From: Pieris napi
Lineage: Eukaryota; Arthropoda; Insecta; Lepidoptera; Pieridae
NCBI RefSeq assembly: GCF_905475465.1
Contig: NC_062236.1
Location: 4,660,001 to 4,724,000 of the forward strand
DNA length: 64,000 bases
Direction: 5' to 3'
Shown: piece after piece, positions 23,791-35,289 of the stretch
How positions within the stretch are numbered: position 1 is the first letter of the stretch
How the letters are laid out: every line of letters starts with the position of its first letter
Translations under genes and position numbers: made by a program
Notes under the pieces: generated by a model
Databases searched by the model: none
What the model was told of the DNA's origin: nothing
Seen by the model: the letters and a program-made list of their open reading frames with translations, nothing else

Positions 23791-24010
23791 ACTAAAATTT
23801 GGCACTGCTACACTTACGCTCCAAAATTGTTGGTATTTGGTATTCTGATACATACCATTTGACATCTCATCTCACTTAAATGTACATTTTGTACGTCAAA
23901 TTAAAAGTTGCTCTTCCCTCGCTGAAATCGTCATTTACCAGTGAGTTAGCCATTTTTAGCGAAGTTAAAACTTGTTTTATGTGAAAATATTCTAACATCG
24001 GACAATCTAT

Positions 24011-24738
24011 ATGTATCTTGGGGTAAGTTTATAAAATAATATTTATAATACAGCATTATTTTACGAAAAAATTATATATATAAACATTAAGCTTCGTGAA
24101 ATAGAACTTTGTTATTGTTACAGAAGGCCCGTTTCCACTTTAAAAGTTTAAACCTCTATTTCAAGAAATAAATGATGTAAACCATTAAAAAATTCTTAAT
24201 ATAATATCTATAGATGGCGAAGAAAATGTAGGCCCGAAACGCCCAATTGGTTTCTCGGCGTTGGTTACTATCGCTTTTTTCCAATACTCAAGAAATTATA
24301 TGGTATTGACGAAACCTAGAACATATGCTGCTGAGATGAACGAAGAGTCTAGTAAATAGATGATCTAAGGTAAACATTTTGATTATTTTAGCATTAAAAA
24401 TATCATTTTTATCCTAGAACCAATTTTTCGATGCAGTCTTGATCTTGTCTTGTCTCCAGCAGAGATAAGTCAAACAGAAAACGATAAATAAGTTAAGATA
24501 GGTAAATTTTGTAATATATTTGTATTTTTCTACTATACTAAAATTATAAATCTAATAATTTCAGAGATCCCCAAATGTTCAAAATTCCTGAAAGAAAAAA
24601 AAACATTCTGCCTTTGAAGAAGAAGAATATTGTACATTTGTATCATACGACAAGGCCCCTGGATATAAAAAGACACAATAGTGCAGACATTTTCAAATTA
24701 TTGAATTTAGACTACTTATCCTTCAATTTATAATAAAT
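24011..24738 (+). other. Weak candidate spliced transcript with short ORFs
   Basis: Good splice signals occur in order: donor TTGGG|GTAAGTTT (after 24022), acceptor TTGTTACAG (24123), donor CTAAG|GTAAAC (after 24369), acceptor ATTTCAG (24564), then AATAAA at 24732-24737. The first two exons would encode a 19-residue peptide (MYLG + KARFHFKSLNLYFKK, stop 24169). An unconnected 40-odd-codon frame with a hydrophobic centre ends at 24359 (RPIGFSALVTIAFFQYSRNY), and the last exon has a 52-codon ORF. No single frame links all exons. It could be a non-coding or small-peptide RNA, a decayed gene, or chance. Confidence 0.2.
24575..24733 (+). CDS. Short hypothetical ORF, 52 residues
   Basis: The frame starts ATG at 24575 (MFKIPERKKNILPLKKKN) and stops at TAATAA, which overlaps an AATAAA. 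It has a basic N-terminal half and a Leu-rich end. It follows a good acceptor (24561-24564). It resembles no family I know, and AT-rich DNA gives ORFs this long by chance. Confidence 0.15.
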   Translation: MFKIPERKKNILPLKKKNIVHLYHTTRPLDIKRHNSADIFKLLNLDYLSFNL

Positions 24739-26817
24739 GATAACACAGTACAATTTCGGTTCCTATTTTTTTATAAAATATATTGATATAACATTAAGGT
24801 TTTGGATAAAAACATTATTCTGCTTTACACAAGTATGAAATACCATCATTACATACATGATGGTTTAAGTACTTATTAAGCTTTTTTAAATTTATCGTTC
24901 ATAACTATTACTTTTTCAAACTAATTAGGAAATATATTAAGATAAATATATTTGTCTACAAAATAAAGTAGATGTTATTGATTAGCTCTATGTGAGGCTG
25001 GGTTTGAATTAGTTTTTATTATACTTAAGTTTGTTTTACTGAAAGTTATTTTGTAGTGTGTTAAAAGTTTACTATAATCATTAAATTAAATGTGTGTTAT
25101 TATATTGTTCTTTTATTAACCTATAAAGTAACATGGCTTATATATTTTTCATTTTGGCTTAGCTATGTATTTAACTCGGTTACTACGTTTTCTATAGGCA
25201 ATCATTAAATAAGTGGTAGATTTAATTACAGATACAAAAAAAAATATTATGAAGTACACAATTATCTTAAATACGGTAATACAATTTTTCATATAAAAAT
25301 CATAGTTGTCCAAACTGCATTCAAAATAGATTTGTGGTCTCGGTTTAATATCTCTTCTTAACATTTCAATAATTGGTCATTTTCTTCCTCATTCTTGACA
25401 ACTACCACTGATGGCTGTAATACAATGATTATCTGTTAAAATTGTAAATAGGGAAATGTGGTAGGTCACTGTACTGACACAATAATATTGCATAGCAATT
25501 TAATTATTGTAAAGTTAAGGTAAATAATAAAAAAAACTTGCATAAAACACACAAAAACTTATATATGGGATATCTTTGTATTTCTAAGTAAAGTATCTTA
25601 AAAACATGTTTGATAATATTATAACTAAGCCAAATATTATTAAAAGTTTTATGGTAACAAGGCTTAGTAATTTCGCACAGTATTTGATTCAGTACTATAA
25701 ATAAAAAAAATCTTGAGCAAACCTATATTTAGACTCAAAAATCCAAATCCAAGTATGTACTTTAAAAACAATTATTTATTAATGAAACAAATCCAAGACC
25801 CATAAAGGGTATGTTTAGTGCTAAAGTGTAGTCAGCAGCAATAACTATCTTTTGATTGCTTCATTAAATAAGTTATGGCAATGTTGTTTCCAACATTTAA
25901 AATTAACGTTGATCACTTGAAATGGTATGAATTTGAGCAATTGAAAGCTTATATATTTGATCCAACATACCTAACATGATTATTTATACTTGTATTCTGA
26001 AATCTGAACAATTAAATTAAATTCAACTTGGTCAGTTAAAATTAATACTTCTTATATTTCATGAATGGAATTTGAAGTTAGGAAACCTAAAAATATTTTT
26101 TTATTTGACATTTTTAACCAACAATTTCATTATTCTTTACAATGTCGCTTCGATTTAACCTATTACATTTGACTTCAAATTTGCCATCAAACAAACAAAC
26201 TTTGTTAACTGTTTTACTAGACACTACTTATTCCTATTTATTTACTATGATAGTTATTATATTTCTAAAATAGTTTTAATAGAATTCAGTTTTTATGAGT
26301 GTTAGTAAAAACATAGGTAATATTGTTGTTGTGTGTTTGACCTCTGAATCACTTAAAAAGGTTGCAATAGTAGTTTCATGGCATCTAAAAAGTACCAACA
26401 CTTGCACTTACACAAATGAATAAATATATAAACACTAATTTTTCTTCTTTATAGATAGGTACCCTTTTATTTTATAATTACTCAACAAAATATTATATGA
26501 AAACATTGGTATTAACCTTGGTTACCTTTAGTAACATTTTGAAAATTTAAGACACCTATCCATCCTGTTTACTTTGAATCCATAGCCCATTTGCTGAGAG
26601 AATCACTTTTAGCGTGACATCATGTTTTATCTTTTTGTTAAGATAATATTTTTAAAGTTTTTACAATATATCCAGATGTTAGGTATCCCTTGTTTCGTCG
26701 ACTATTTTGTTTTATTAAAAATATTTTGCTTATGTATGATGAAAATTTTGACAATTAACTCTTTTTATAAAATAAAATGAGTCAATTGTCACGATATTAA
26801 TAGACAACAACTCACTA
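24739..26817. other. AT-rich unique DNA, no firm gene
   Basis: A 71-codon minus-strand frame (25149-25364) and an acceptor-bounded short frame (25358-25414) were examined and left uncalled. No repeat was recognised. Confidence 0.4.
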
Positions 26818-26963
26818 GGTTACCTCCCTCCACTTATCAAGACGTAATGTAAAATTTCTTAACAGAATACCATGAGATTCCAAAAATTACGTCAGTGACG
26901 AAGGGAGCGCTGTTACTGCGTAGTGGACTCACGGAATAACAGTGAGTTACAGAATCGCAGGGC
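26818..26963. repeat. Truncated MITE of the GCCCTGCGATTC family
   Basis: The right end GAGTTACAGAATCGCAGGGC is intact (ends 26963). The interior TGACGAAGGGAGCG, ACTCACGGAAT and TTCCAAAAATTACGTCA matches the left half of 22642-22876 in inverse. The far end is missing. ORFs here are accidental. Confidence 0.6.
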
Positions 26964-27871
26964 TGATATAGAACCGATATAGAATAAGAGAAAAATTTAA
27001 AACCTTTTTTTATCGTTCCATTAGTTATTAAACCCTTAAGGCTCAAATTAAACTACGGCTCATATTAAAAATTACGTTTAACTAAATAAATGATGGGTGA
27101 TGAAGATGACGAGAACAGTGGGATTTTTTTTTAAATATTTGTATAGAGCGAACAGTAGTCGGTGTTAGATGAATATAAAAACCGTTTGCTAGAAATTGCC
27201 CTTGGAGCTAATCGCATTATATAAACCAGTGCGTGACAAACTAAGCTACCGAGTTTATCACACTAACAATTACACAATAATGGTACAAAAAAATATTAAG
27301 TGACTGGAAACTTCCTTCCAATCCTTGGTTATTTTAAGACTATTTTAGTTTCATCCGGCATCTTAGTTTCGCGGGTACGGATAGGGTTTTCCCATAAGTG
27401 AATACATTACTGATTTAAGAAATTATCTACTAAATTTACGCATAAGTATCTGTTATGTTGGGGGTTCGTTGGTCTTTAAACACAAAATATATGTCGCCTT
27501 TTAAAATTCTCGATAAAATATTTTAAAATTGAGTTATTTTAACCTTAACCGGATTGAGTTTTAGCTGGATATTTAAAATGACAATCCAAACCTATCACAC
27601 GAAATTAAATCACTTAAATTGATCTAATAAAAGCTTTGAGAGTATTAAGGGTTTAACAAATAAGCCCCAAATCTAAAGCTGGCTGCTTTGGACATTGATT
27701 TTAGAAATATTATTGGCCTCATTTAGAGAGAACGTTATATTTCAGACATCCAACTAAACGGTTAATCTGTTTTTTATTTAATACTTGGGCTTTTTAGTGC
27801 ATGTCTACCTAAATATTTAGTAAACAATGTAAGTGCAATAAATAAAGTCGTTGTCATTTTTGAAGTTATTG

Positions 27872-28207
27872 AAGTTATACTTCTTTAGGCGCGTTATGAA
27901 AAATTGATGAGAATGAAATTTTACGATGCGCGCGCACCGTGACACAAAATTAACAGAATGAAGTTGCCCACGGAAGATGCAACGGCATTGGACATAATTT
28001 CAAAAACAACATTCGAATAATAATAAAATTTATGTTACACTTAATGTAAGAGAATAATAATAAATATTTATTTATTTAATTTTTCAAATGTAAACTGAAC
28101 TTTATTGACTATAATGACTCATTTTGCAGTATTTGATTATTTAATTGTAATTAATTATTTGCATGCAATCAAAAACTATTTTTAATAATGCCAAAGAAGT
28201 ATAACTT
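27872..28207. mobile_element. MITE, copy 2, with AAGTTATACTTCTTT ends
   Basis: Ends at 27872-27886 and 28193-28207 are inverted copies. The whole body aligns with 10662-10996 in the same orientation with only scattered substitutions, so the two are closely related. Both are followed by ACGCACCC sequence (28211; 11141 after the LINE insertion), so the family may extend past these ends. Confidence 0.75.
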
Positions 28208-28289
28208 TAACACGCACCCTTTTTCTGAATTTCGATACACATAAATACTATACCAAAATTATGTATCGAAACTGCTTTTTTATATAGGA

Positions 28290-28600
28290 CCTCGCTACAA
28301 AGAAGCCTATCAGGCACTAGATCACTGACATACGGATCTAAGCCGAGAAGCTGATAAATATTTGCTTAAACTCAGGTCTGATGGCCTTGGCGTCTCCCAC
28401 CGGGTCCGGGCGGCAACTACTCCGGAAATAGCCTCATGATATTTATGGGGAGTCGGAGCTCGCTGGCCGGCGGAACCGTTACCTCTTGTGCTATTCATGT
28501 TTCTGGCAAATTAAGACTAGACAATTCTATGGCAGAATAACCTCATGCCAGTCTCGAGCTCCAGCTAGCACCTGGCTCGGACAGGATCGTTGACATCAGA
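28290..28600. repeat. GC-rich block, probable retroelement remnant
   Basis: A GC-rich stretch (for example GGGTCCGGGCGGCAACTAC and GAGCTCGCTGGCCGGCGG) with sharp edges in AT-rich DNA. No frame stays open and I recognise no motif. Its composition fits a LINE coding remnant; unassigned. Confidence 0.3.
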
Positions 28601-29084
28601 AAACAAAATGGAACCTGATAATTGGCCTTCATCATAATGATTATACAATATTGAACCTAAAATTGTAAAATAAAATAAAATAAAATGTTCAATAAATATT
28701 ACAATTAATTAGGCAACCTAATGCAAATGTTATGTTAAAAAGTTTTTATTAATTACATTACCTATTATTTTTTGTCAACAACTCGCACTTAAAAGCAAGT
28801 AATTCTATGTCCATCTCAGATCGGATTAATTAACCTTGTTAAGAATGCTCAGTAAAGTGCTGAGAGAGCGTTTGGCGTATTATTAACAATTCAGCTCACT
28901 TAAAATGGTATCAGGAAAACTACTTACGTCAAGCGTATTTAAATTAGATGTATTAACAAAGTTGGAATGTTGGGACCTACATAGCGACAGAGTCACCCAG
29001 TAAAATTCTAAACGCACTGAACCGATATTAATGTCCCTTACATTAAAAGGCAGATTTTTATAATTATCGTACGGAATAGAAGGG

Positions 29085-29285
29085 CTGGCTGCAGCGTCAG
29101 ATATATCTGCTCTTATTTATTTTTCGACGACGTATCGCGCCCACATAGTGGTGATGCGTGGTAGAAATTGCCTGAAGAAACGCTCAGTTGTTGAACGACG
29201 GACGTTAAGGTGATTCGGATGGATTTTTTGTATTCTACCTTGGCGTCCGATGATGAAATTTGCCCTGATAATTTTTGTGGTAAAT
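29085..29285 (+). repeat. Probable LINE 3' fragment
   Basis: CGACGTATCGCGCCCACATA, GAAATTGCCTGAAGAAACG, TTGAACGACGGACGTTAAGG and TACCTTGGCGTCCGATG resemble a retroelement end seen in lepidopteran sequences, from memory. No coding frame persists. Confidence 0.35.
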
Positions 29286-29632
29286 TAGGTTAAGAAGTAA
29301 GGAAACCTGTTCTACAGCTTACGGGAAATACAAGATTACAAATATACTATTGAATCTGTAATACAATTTGTTACTACCTATATTCAAAAGTTGACGTAAT
29401 AGTCCCATTTTTAAACAAGCTCGCGTAATAAAACCACATTTATTTCAAACATAGTCGTTGGCACTTATTATGATTAATATATATTTTATTTATCAAAATT
29501 GTGCATTCCTGGTAAAATAATATTTCACGAGTAATTTAATAACACTGGTTAACTCAGTTCATTACTAAAAGATAATAGGGCTATTGTCAATGGCACGCTC
29601 AATTGATGACGCACTTATTTAATCAAATAATT

Positions 29633-30206
29633 CGACTATGCTCTGATTTTTAATTCCGTTGAATTCTGACAGCTATCATTTTTTGACATGTCTGTGATGG
29701 CTAACCTTTTTGGCCGGGCACATTTTTTAATTTCAATACGAGTCTGAACACACATTACACATACATTATATTGTTAGTTAATGTACCCATTTTATTAAGT
29801 GCGATGCTCCACATTAAAAGTTCAACGGCGAGTGGTAATTACGTTCCTTTTCATCACAAACAATAAAAAACGCACAAGTAAAGATAACATTTTATTTTTT
29901 AAAAAGGTTTACTAAACCTGGAATTAGTAGGCAGTGATGCCAGCTAAAGAATAAAATAAAGTAATTAAAGTTAATTCGATATATTGTTCGTGATATTGAA
30001 ATATTTGTTATTGTATTAGGTTCCTTGAATAAGTAAATATGTATTTGGATTTACCTTTTTGTAGGTAAAACATAAAAAATACGTAGCATTTTTTTTATTG
30101 ACCTCAAATATGTCAAATTTGTCCCTTTTTCGGTGGAGAACTTTTATAGTAGCAACACTTATGAAATGTCAGAATTCTACGGAATTAAAAATCTGAGTAT
30201 AGATCG
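29633..30206. mobile_element. TIR-flanked element with a hAT-like end inside
   Basis: The left arm (29633-29671) reads CGACTATGCTCTGATTTTTA then ATTCCGTTGAATTCTGACA. The right arm (30170-30206) is its inverse, GTCAGAATTCTACGGAATTA then AAAATCTGAGTATAGATCG. Inside, CTGTGATGGCTAACCTTTTT followed by GGCCGGGCACA (from about 29693) resembles a hAT terminus. The rest is AT-rich and non-coding. Confidence 0.55.
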
Positions 30207-30299
30207 ATTCTAGATAGGAAAAAAATATATTTTTGTACAATTGTACACACTTTGTAATCATACCATGTCTTTATTGGGTGCTGAAACCCGGGTTCAGCG

Positions 30300-30430
30300 G
30301 CAAATCAAGCGTAGTAAGTGGAACTGGATAGATCATGCATACGAAGAGATCCCAATAATAATCTCAAGTAGGCGCTTGATAAGTAAGAAAAACTGAAGCA
30401 TGGCGGCGCATACAGTAGTACTTGAGGCGA
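30300..30430 (+). pseudogene. Decayed RTE-type LINE coding fragment
   Basis: One plus-strand frame reads QIKRSKWNWID, like the (K/R)W(R/N)WIGH stretch near the C-terminus of insect RTE-type LINE polyproteins. Stops follow soon after. The next 130 nt (GGCTCAAGAACAAGCGCGA and so on) are also GC-richer and may belong to it. Confidence 0.4.
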
Positions 30431-31164
30431 AGAAAGAACTTAGAACGAGATATAACACGAGGCTCAAGAACAAGCGCGATGAAGGACGTTGGCGCCCTTT
30501 GCCCCACTTACGTTCAAGCCGAATACAGTTCTGAATTCGACGTATAGCAGAACAGTAAAACAGCTCGATAGGTACAAGCTGCTTCTGATAAACTTCTGAT
30601 ACTATAATTATAATTTAATTGTAATTCTAATCGTCTCGTCTAACTGCACGTAAAATTTACTTGTTTGCCACGTTCAACCCTAACCCCATATTTTACAAGA
30701 GAGAACACGTCTAGCCACCTCCTCTTGGGGTTTATTTTTTTCGTTTTTCTTTTAGTGTATACTTGTCAAGCGTTTTGCCCATCGTTCGTTTCTTTACAAA
30801 CGTCATCCCTGTTTCTTCTCAATTATAGCGCGATATACTTTCGTTTGGATTCTTGACATTTTCTATAGATATTACGATTGAAAATTTGAATAAAAACTCG
30901 GTAGTATTACTTTATTGACATTAAAGCTTCATTAGTTTTATTCGGTAGTTCTCTTTTAATTTTGGATGTACCTTGCATACTATGATGACTGCGAAGAGCC
31001 ACTTAACGTATAATACTTAGAAAACCACGACCCCAAAAATAGGAGATAGAATAGCATCAGCCAGTAAACCACAGTGCAAATAATTTTAGTTGAGAAACTA
31101 TTTCGACATTGTATCGGCGAAATTGATATTTATTTTTCATTAAACACGTTATCCTTACAAACAA

Positions 31165-31603
31165 AGTCAACTCAAAGTCAATAATCATTTATTCATGTAG
31201 GTAACACAATGTACATTTATGAACGTCAAAAAAGATATATACATTAAATGATTCTAATTTTACATTTGCTGCCAGTTCTCAAATCAAGGGCGTAGAAAGG
31301 AAGAGAAGAACAGGCAATAAACTCTCCGCCACTTTCAACAACATTTTTAAGGAGCTGCAACCATTACACCTTGTTCCACATGAGATCCTTAGTAATAATT
31401 ATAATAAAATAAATTAAAAATAAAGATTTGTCCTCTAGCAGCAAGGCATGGTGAAATAGGAGCACGCAATTACATTATTGTAACTTACAACACGCAAATA
31501 CATAGTCGAAACAACTAACATCACCGCATACACGAATTCAAGTACGACCAGTCACCACAAATACCAACCGTTCACGAGTATGACGCATGGCCAGCCACAC
31601 ATT
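31165..31603 (-). repeat. Retrotransposon 3' region, minus-strand copy
   Basis: The inverse of this block matches 18281-18797 along its length (GGCCATGCGTCATACTCGTG, GTGGTGACTGGTCGTAC, GGTGTAATGGTTGCAGCTCC). On the minus strand it ends in AATAAATGATTATTGAC then TTTGAGTTGACTTTG. Non-coding. Confidence 0.7.
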
Positions 31604-31775
31604 TTGTAAATCAAAAACTTGGCGGAGTGTTTATTGCCAGTTCTTCTAGTCCGTTCTACGCCCTTGATTTGAGAACTGGCAGTAAATGTAAAATTAGAAG
31701 CATTTAATATGTATTTCTTTATTGACGTTCATTAGTGTACATTATGTTAAATAAATTAATAAATGATTTTGAAAA
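31604..31775 (+). repeat. LINE 3' tail, plus strand, adjoining an inverted copy
   Basis: It runs from AAAAACTTGGCGGAGTG through TTATTGCCAGTTCTTCTAG and ACGCCCTTGATTTGAGAACT to AATAAATGATTTTG. It begins where the minus-strand copy at 31165-31603 ends, so the two related tails face outward as inverted repeats. Confidence 0.7.
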
Positions 31776-32670
31776 AGAGTTTCGACAAATATTGTGACTT
31801 AAGCCTGTATAAATTACTTTTAAATATCCAGATACAGAAATAATATTGTAGTATTTAGAATATTATAAATGCATATTATATTATATTTATAATAATTGCT
31901 TCTTTACCGTTTTTTTTCCAATTCGGAACTAAATATTTTGGTTTGGTAGTCATAAACGACGGATCACATACTCGCTTTACAAATGATAAATGAATGTTGC
32001 GGAAATGACTTTGTACCTGCTTGCGGTTACTGGACTTCAAACAACAAATTGGTTGCTAATACTTTAATTTCTTTGTTTTTTACGACGGTTTTTTATAAAA
32101 TATTAGATTATATATCCTTTACGTGCAAAGTATCCGAGTAAAAGCGTATTAAAAAGCAAATAATCTCGGTTAGCGCGGTAAACCATGGTGTCGTTAAGTT
32201 TGTTAACTGCCAGTTAAATGTACTGCAGGCCTCGGCTTGTTAATTAGACAACTCGAGCCCTCGCGCTGCTCTCAAATACTGTAGAGATACTCCACGTTCC
32301 CTGTGCTGGTATAATACGTATTGTACTCTTACAATGACGGATCTTAAAAATAGATTTTATTTCGAATACTAATACACCTTTGTTACAATTACATATTCTT
32401 TAACAATGATTCAGTGTTGTTATGAACCAATTAAGTTAGTCTATGATATTTTATAAAATTATGTAAATAACTGCATTACATTACTGGTTATAATCGGTAG
32501 GTTTGGAGACTTTTTGATTACTAAAAATGGTTAGTTTAACGAAAAGAACATACAAAAAGCTTATGCCCGTTCGGATTTGCTTTTGGTTAAAAAAATAGTA
32601 TCCTTTAAATAATAAACTAATTATTCTTACTTATTTGACAGCTTAATAAATTTAATATATGTTTTATCAA

Positions 32671-33153
32671 TCTATATATATAAAAATGAAACCCGTTTTC
32701 CGTTGTCACGACATCACATGAAAACGGCTCGACCGATTTGTCTGATTTTTTTTTGTTGTGTTTGTAATTGTCAGGAGAAGGTTCTTATAAAAGAAAAAAA
32801 GAAAAACTTTGCGCGGAAAATTAGAAAATTCAAGAATACTTAACCACCATACAATTCGAACTTTTTGGTGTAACCTTATGGCGTTTGACATAACACAACA
32901 TTGACAAAATGCGTGCTGCAAATATAGTCCGAGGATGTAAGAAAAATGAATATCGTTCAAAATAAATGCTTCGATCGGAGTTATTATATTGATAATATAA
33001 TGATATGCGAGCCAAACACAAACAAAGAATGTTGTATAACATAAAGCATTAGAATAATAAATACTTTGTTTCTGAAATATTTTTTAATTCATTATACCAA
33101 TTTGAAATCAATATTCATAGTTAAGACAGGACAACGTCTGTCGGGTCCGCTAG
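32671..33153 (+). mobile_element. Non-autonomous Helitron, copy E, nearly identical to copy A
   Basis: It starts A|TCTATATATA and ends GGGTCCGCTAG|TT. The 483-nt body matches 2523-3011 almost base for base, including GAGGATGTAAGAAAAATG and TGTTGTATAACATAAAGC, with small indels in homopolymers. Minus-strand ORFs in it match those in copy A and are not genes. Confidence 0.85.
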
Positions 33154-34742
33154 TTGTGAATAAATACAACCTATCAAAAGTTTTAGTAATACCGAATAAT
33201 TAGAATTAAAATGTAATTCGTAATATATTCGCGCAATGCAAACGCAATCAGTCTCGGTAAACTCAGATACTCGGCCGTAAACGAGTAATCGAGTGTTCAA
33301 TTGAGCAAGATCCTGATTATCCTGAAAATTGAAATCGAATGCGGCAGGCAAGGATAACGAATTTTCCACACCTAGGTCTTTTTTATTGCAAAATGATATA
33401 GATCGAATACTAAACTTATAAAGATCTTTCCAACTTATAATTCAAATTATACCATGTAATACATGGTCCTAGTATGTACAATATTTACAGAATACTTCGT
33501 AGAATAAACACAGTACAATCCAACGACTTATAAATAAAGACAAAGGGCGGAGTTATTTCCGACTAGTGGTAATTCCCACTATTTTTAATGTAGATAATCA
33601 AATAGAATTGTTCCAGTACTTTTGTAGTTTATTCAATAGTAACTTCTGATTTATATAGCTTTATTCAGTTTATTTAAGTATAATATTTTCTCTTGATATC
33701 ATCAAAATTTTATACTTTTTCCGCTGGCGCAGTGATCTAAAGTGAGCCTTGGTCAAATAAATTATTATACACCTGGTAAAGCTAAAAAGCACCTACTGGT
33801 GTAATACGCATACTAAAAAAATAATACCTGCCCACTATGGCCATACGGGACTTCAAGCACATAAAGAAGCAGCTTGTTCAATTTTAATTAAAGCAAATTT
33901 ATTGAAACATTTTAGATTGAAAAGGTCGTGTGGAGGCGGCTATTTCAATACTGTAAATATAAATTAAAATTGGAAGCCTTTCTAATACAATCTTCAAAGG
34001 TTTTTGTTAGAATACTAGTCTTTTGTTAATAAGAAAAGATAAGATTAAATGTTAAATGAAAAAAAATAATCTTAATTGGCACTGTATTTTATTAAATCTC
34101 AACACTAATAATACAGTTTCTATCATCATGAAAAACATATAATTTCACTTTTTATGTGACTTAATGCTATGTTTCTGGGAAAAACTCTCAAAAACGAAAT
34201 TTTGCATTATACCAAGAATGGTATAATGTCTTACAACAGACTTGAATCAACACTTTGTGGGGGCTGGGATTTCTTTAATTATACTCAGGGGAGGCGAATC
34301 GACGTATCCAAATTTATGCAAATAAAATAAACCATCATGCTTCGTTACACTGCATCGAACATCGAAAAGGATTGTCGAATTTCTGATAAAAGATGATAGA
34401 TTTAACTTTTTGTAATTATAATTAAATATACAAGGGAAGTTTTTAAATCGGGGAGAATTTTTAATAAAAAAACAAATGTATATAATCATATTGGTAACTA
34501 TTTACTCTTAACGTCAATACTTCCCGCTTGCATAATATTTTGGAATATGGAAAAACTGAAAAATGTCACTCCTAATTTATTTAGACTGAACTAGGAATCA
34601 ACTATCTCACTTGTAAATCTTGACAGCTATTTTGACATTTGTCTTGTCAGTTAGTATAATTACATTATTTATGGGAGGGGTCGATGGGTGTATGATGAGT
34701 CAAAGTAAAAAAAATGTGTGCGTGTACTAGGTGTACACACGT
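33154..34742. other. Unique DNA, no gene seen
   Basis: An 82-codon minus-strand frame at 33121-33369 starts outside but ends inside Helitron copy E, so it cannot be an intact old gene. A short inverted pair ATTATACC/GGTATAAT lies near 34207-34226. Otherwise featureless. Confidence 0.4.
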
Positions 34743-35284
34743 AAGAAGTGAAACTTCTTTATGACCTTATTTTTCGAAAAATGATCTACTATATGCAACT
34801 TTACAGAAATTGGTTAAATAAAGTTAAATTAGATAAAGTTTAACAAAAGGCTTTTATTATCATAGACATGAATACAAATACAATTATTTCATTTTAACTT
34901 ATTACTGTACTGCTATGTAGTACTAAGATTATTACAGAATTTCATTAATTGTAATAGAATTATTAGTATTACTATCATTGTTATCGTTATTATATATTTT
35001 TGTTACTAATGGCTTCGAATCTCTTCGGATCAACCGTGGTAGGGACAAGAAAAAGACGGCGCGTAACCGAAAAATGTGACAAATGTGTGTAAATTTTTTT
35101 CCATCGCCGATAAAGAAGTTTGACTTCAAAAAGCAACATGGCGCGTAACCTGCTACAAAATTTCTCCCATACGTCGATAAAGAAGTTTCACTTCAAAAGA
35201 TGGCGCGTAACGGAAAAATGTGACGCGTAACGAAAAAATGTTACACTAAATTTTTTTCCAACCCCGATAAAGAAGTTTCACTTC
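34743..35284. mobile_element. TIR element whose right end is present three times
   Basis: The left end AAGAAGTGAAACTTCTTTAT (from 34743) is inverted at the right as ATAAAGAAGTTTCACTTC (35267-35284). Two further copies of that right end lie at 35110-35127 and 35177-35194, with GGCGCGTAAC between them. The centre is AT-rich and non-coding. The ends resemble, but are not identical to, those of the 10662/27872 MITEs. Confidence 0.55.
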
Positions 35285-35289
35285 AAAAA

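Noticed and set aside
25149..25364. 71-codon minus-strand ORF with a membrane-like segment
   Set aside because: AT-rich hydrophobic frame without signal, splice or family evidence; it also overlaps the alternative terminal-exon reading at 25358-25414.
33121..33369. 82-codon minus-strand ORF
   Set aside because: Its C-terminal end is encoded by the Helitron copy E terminus, and no homologous frame or splice signal was seen.
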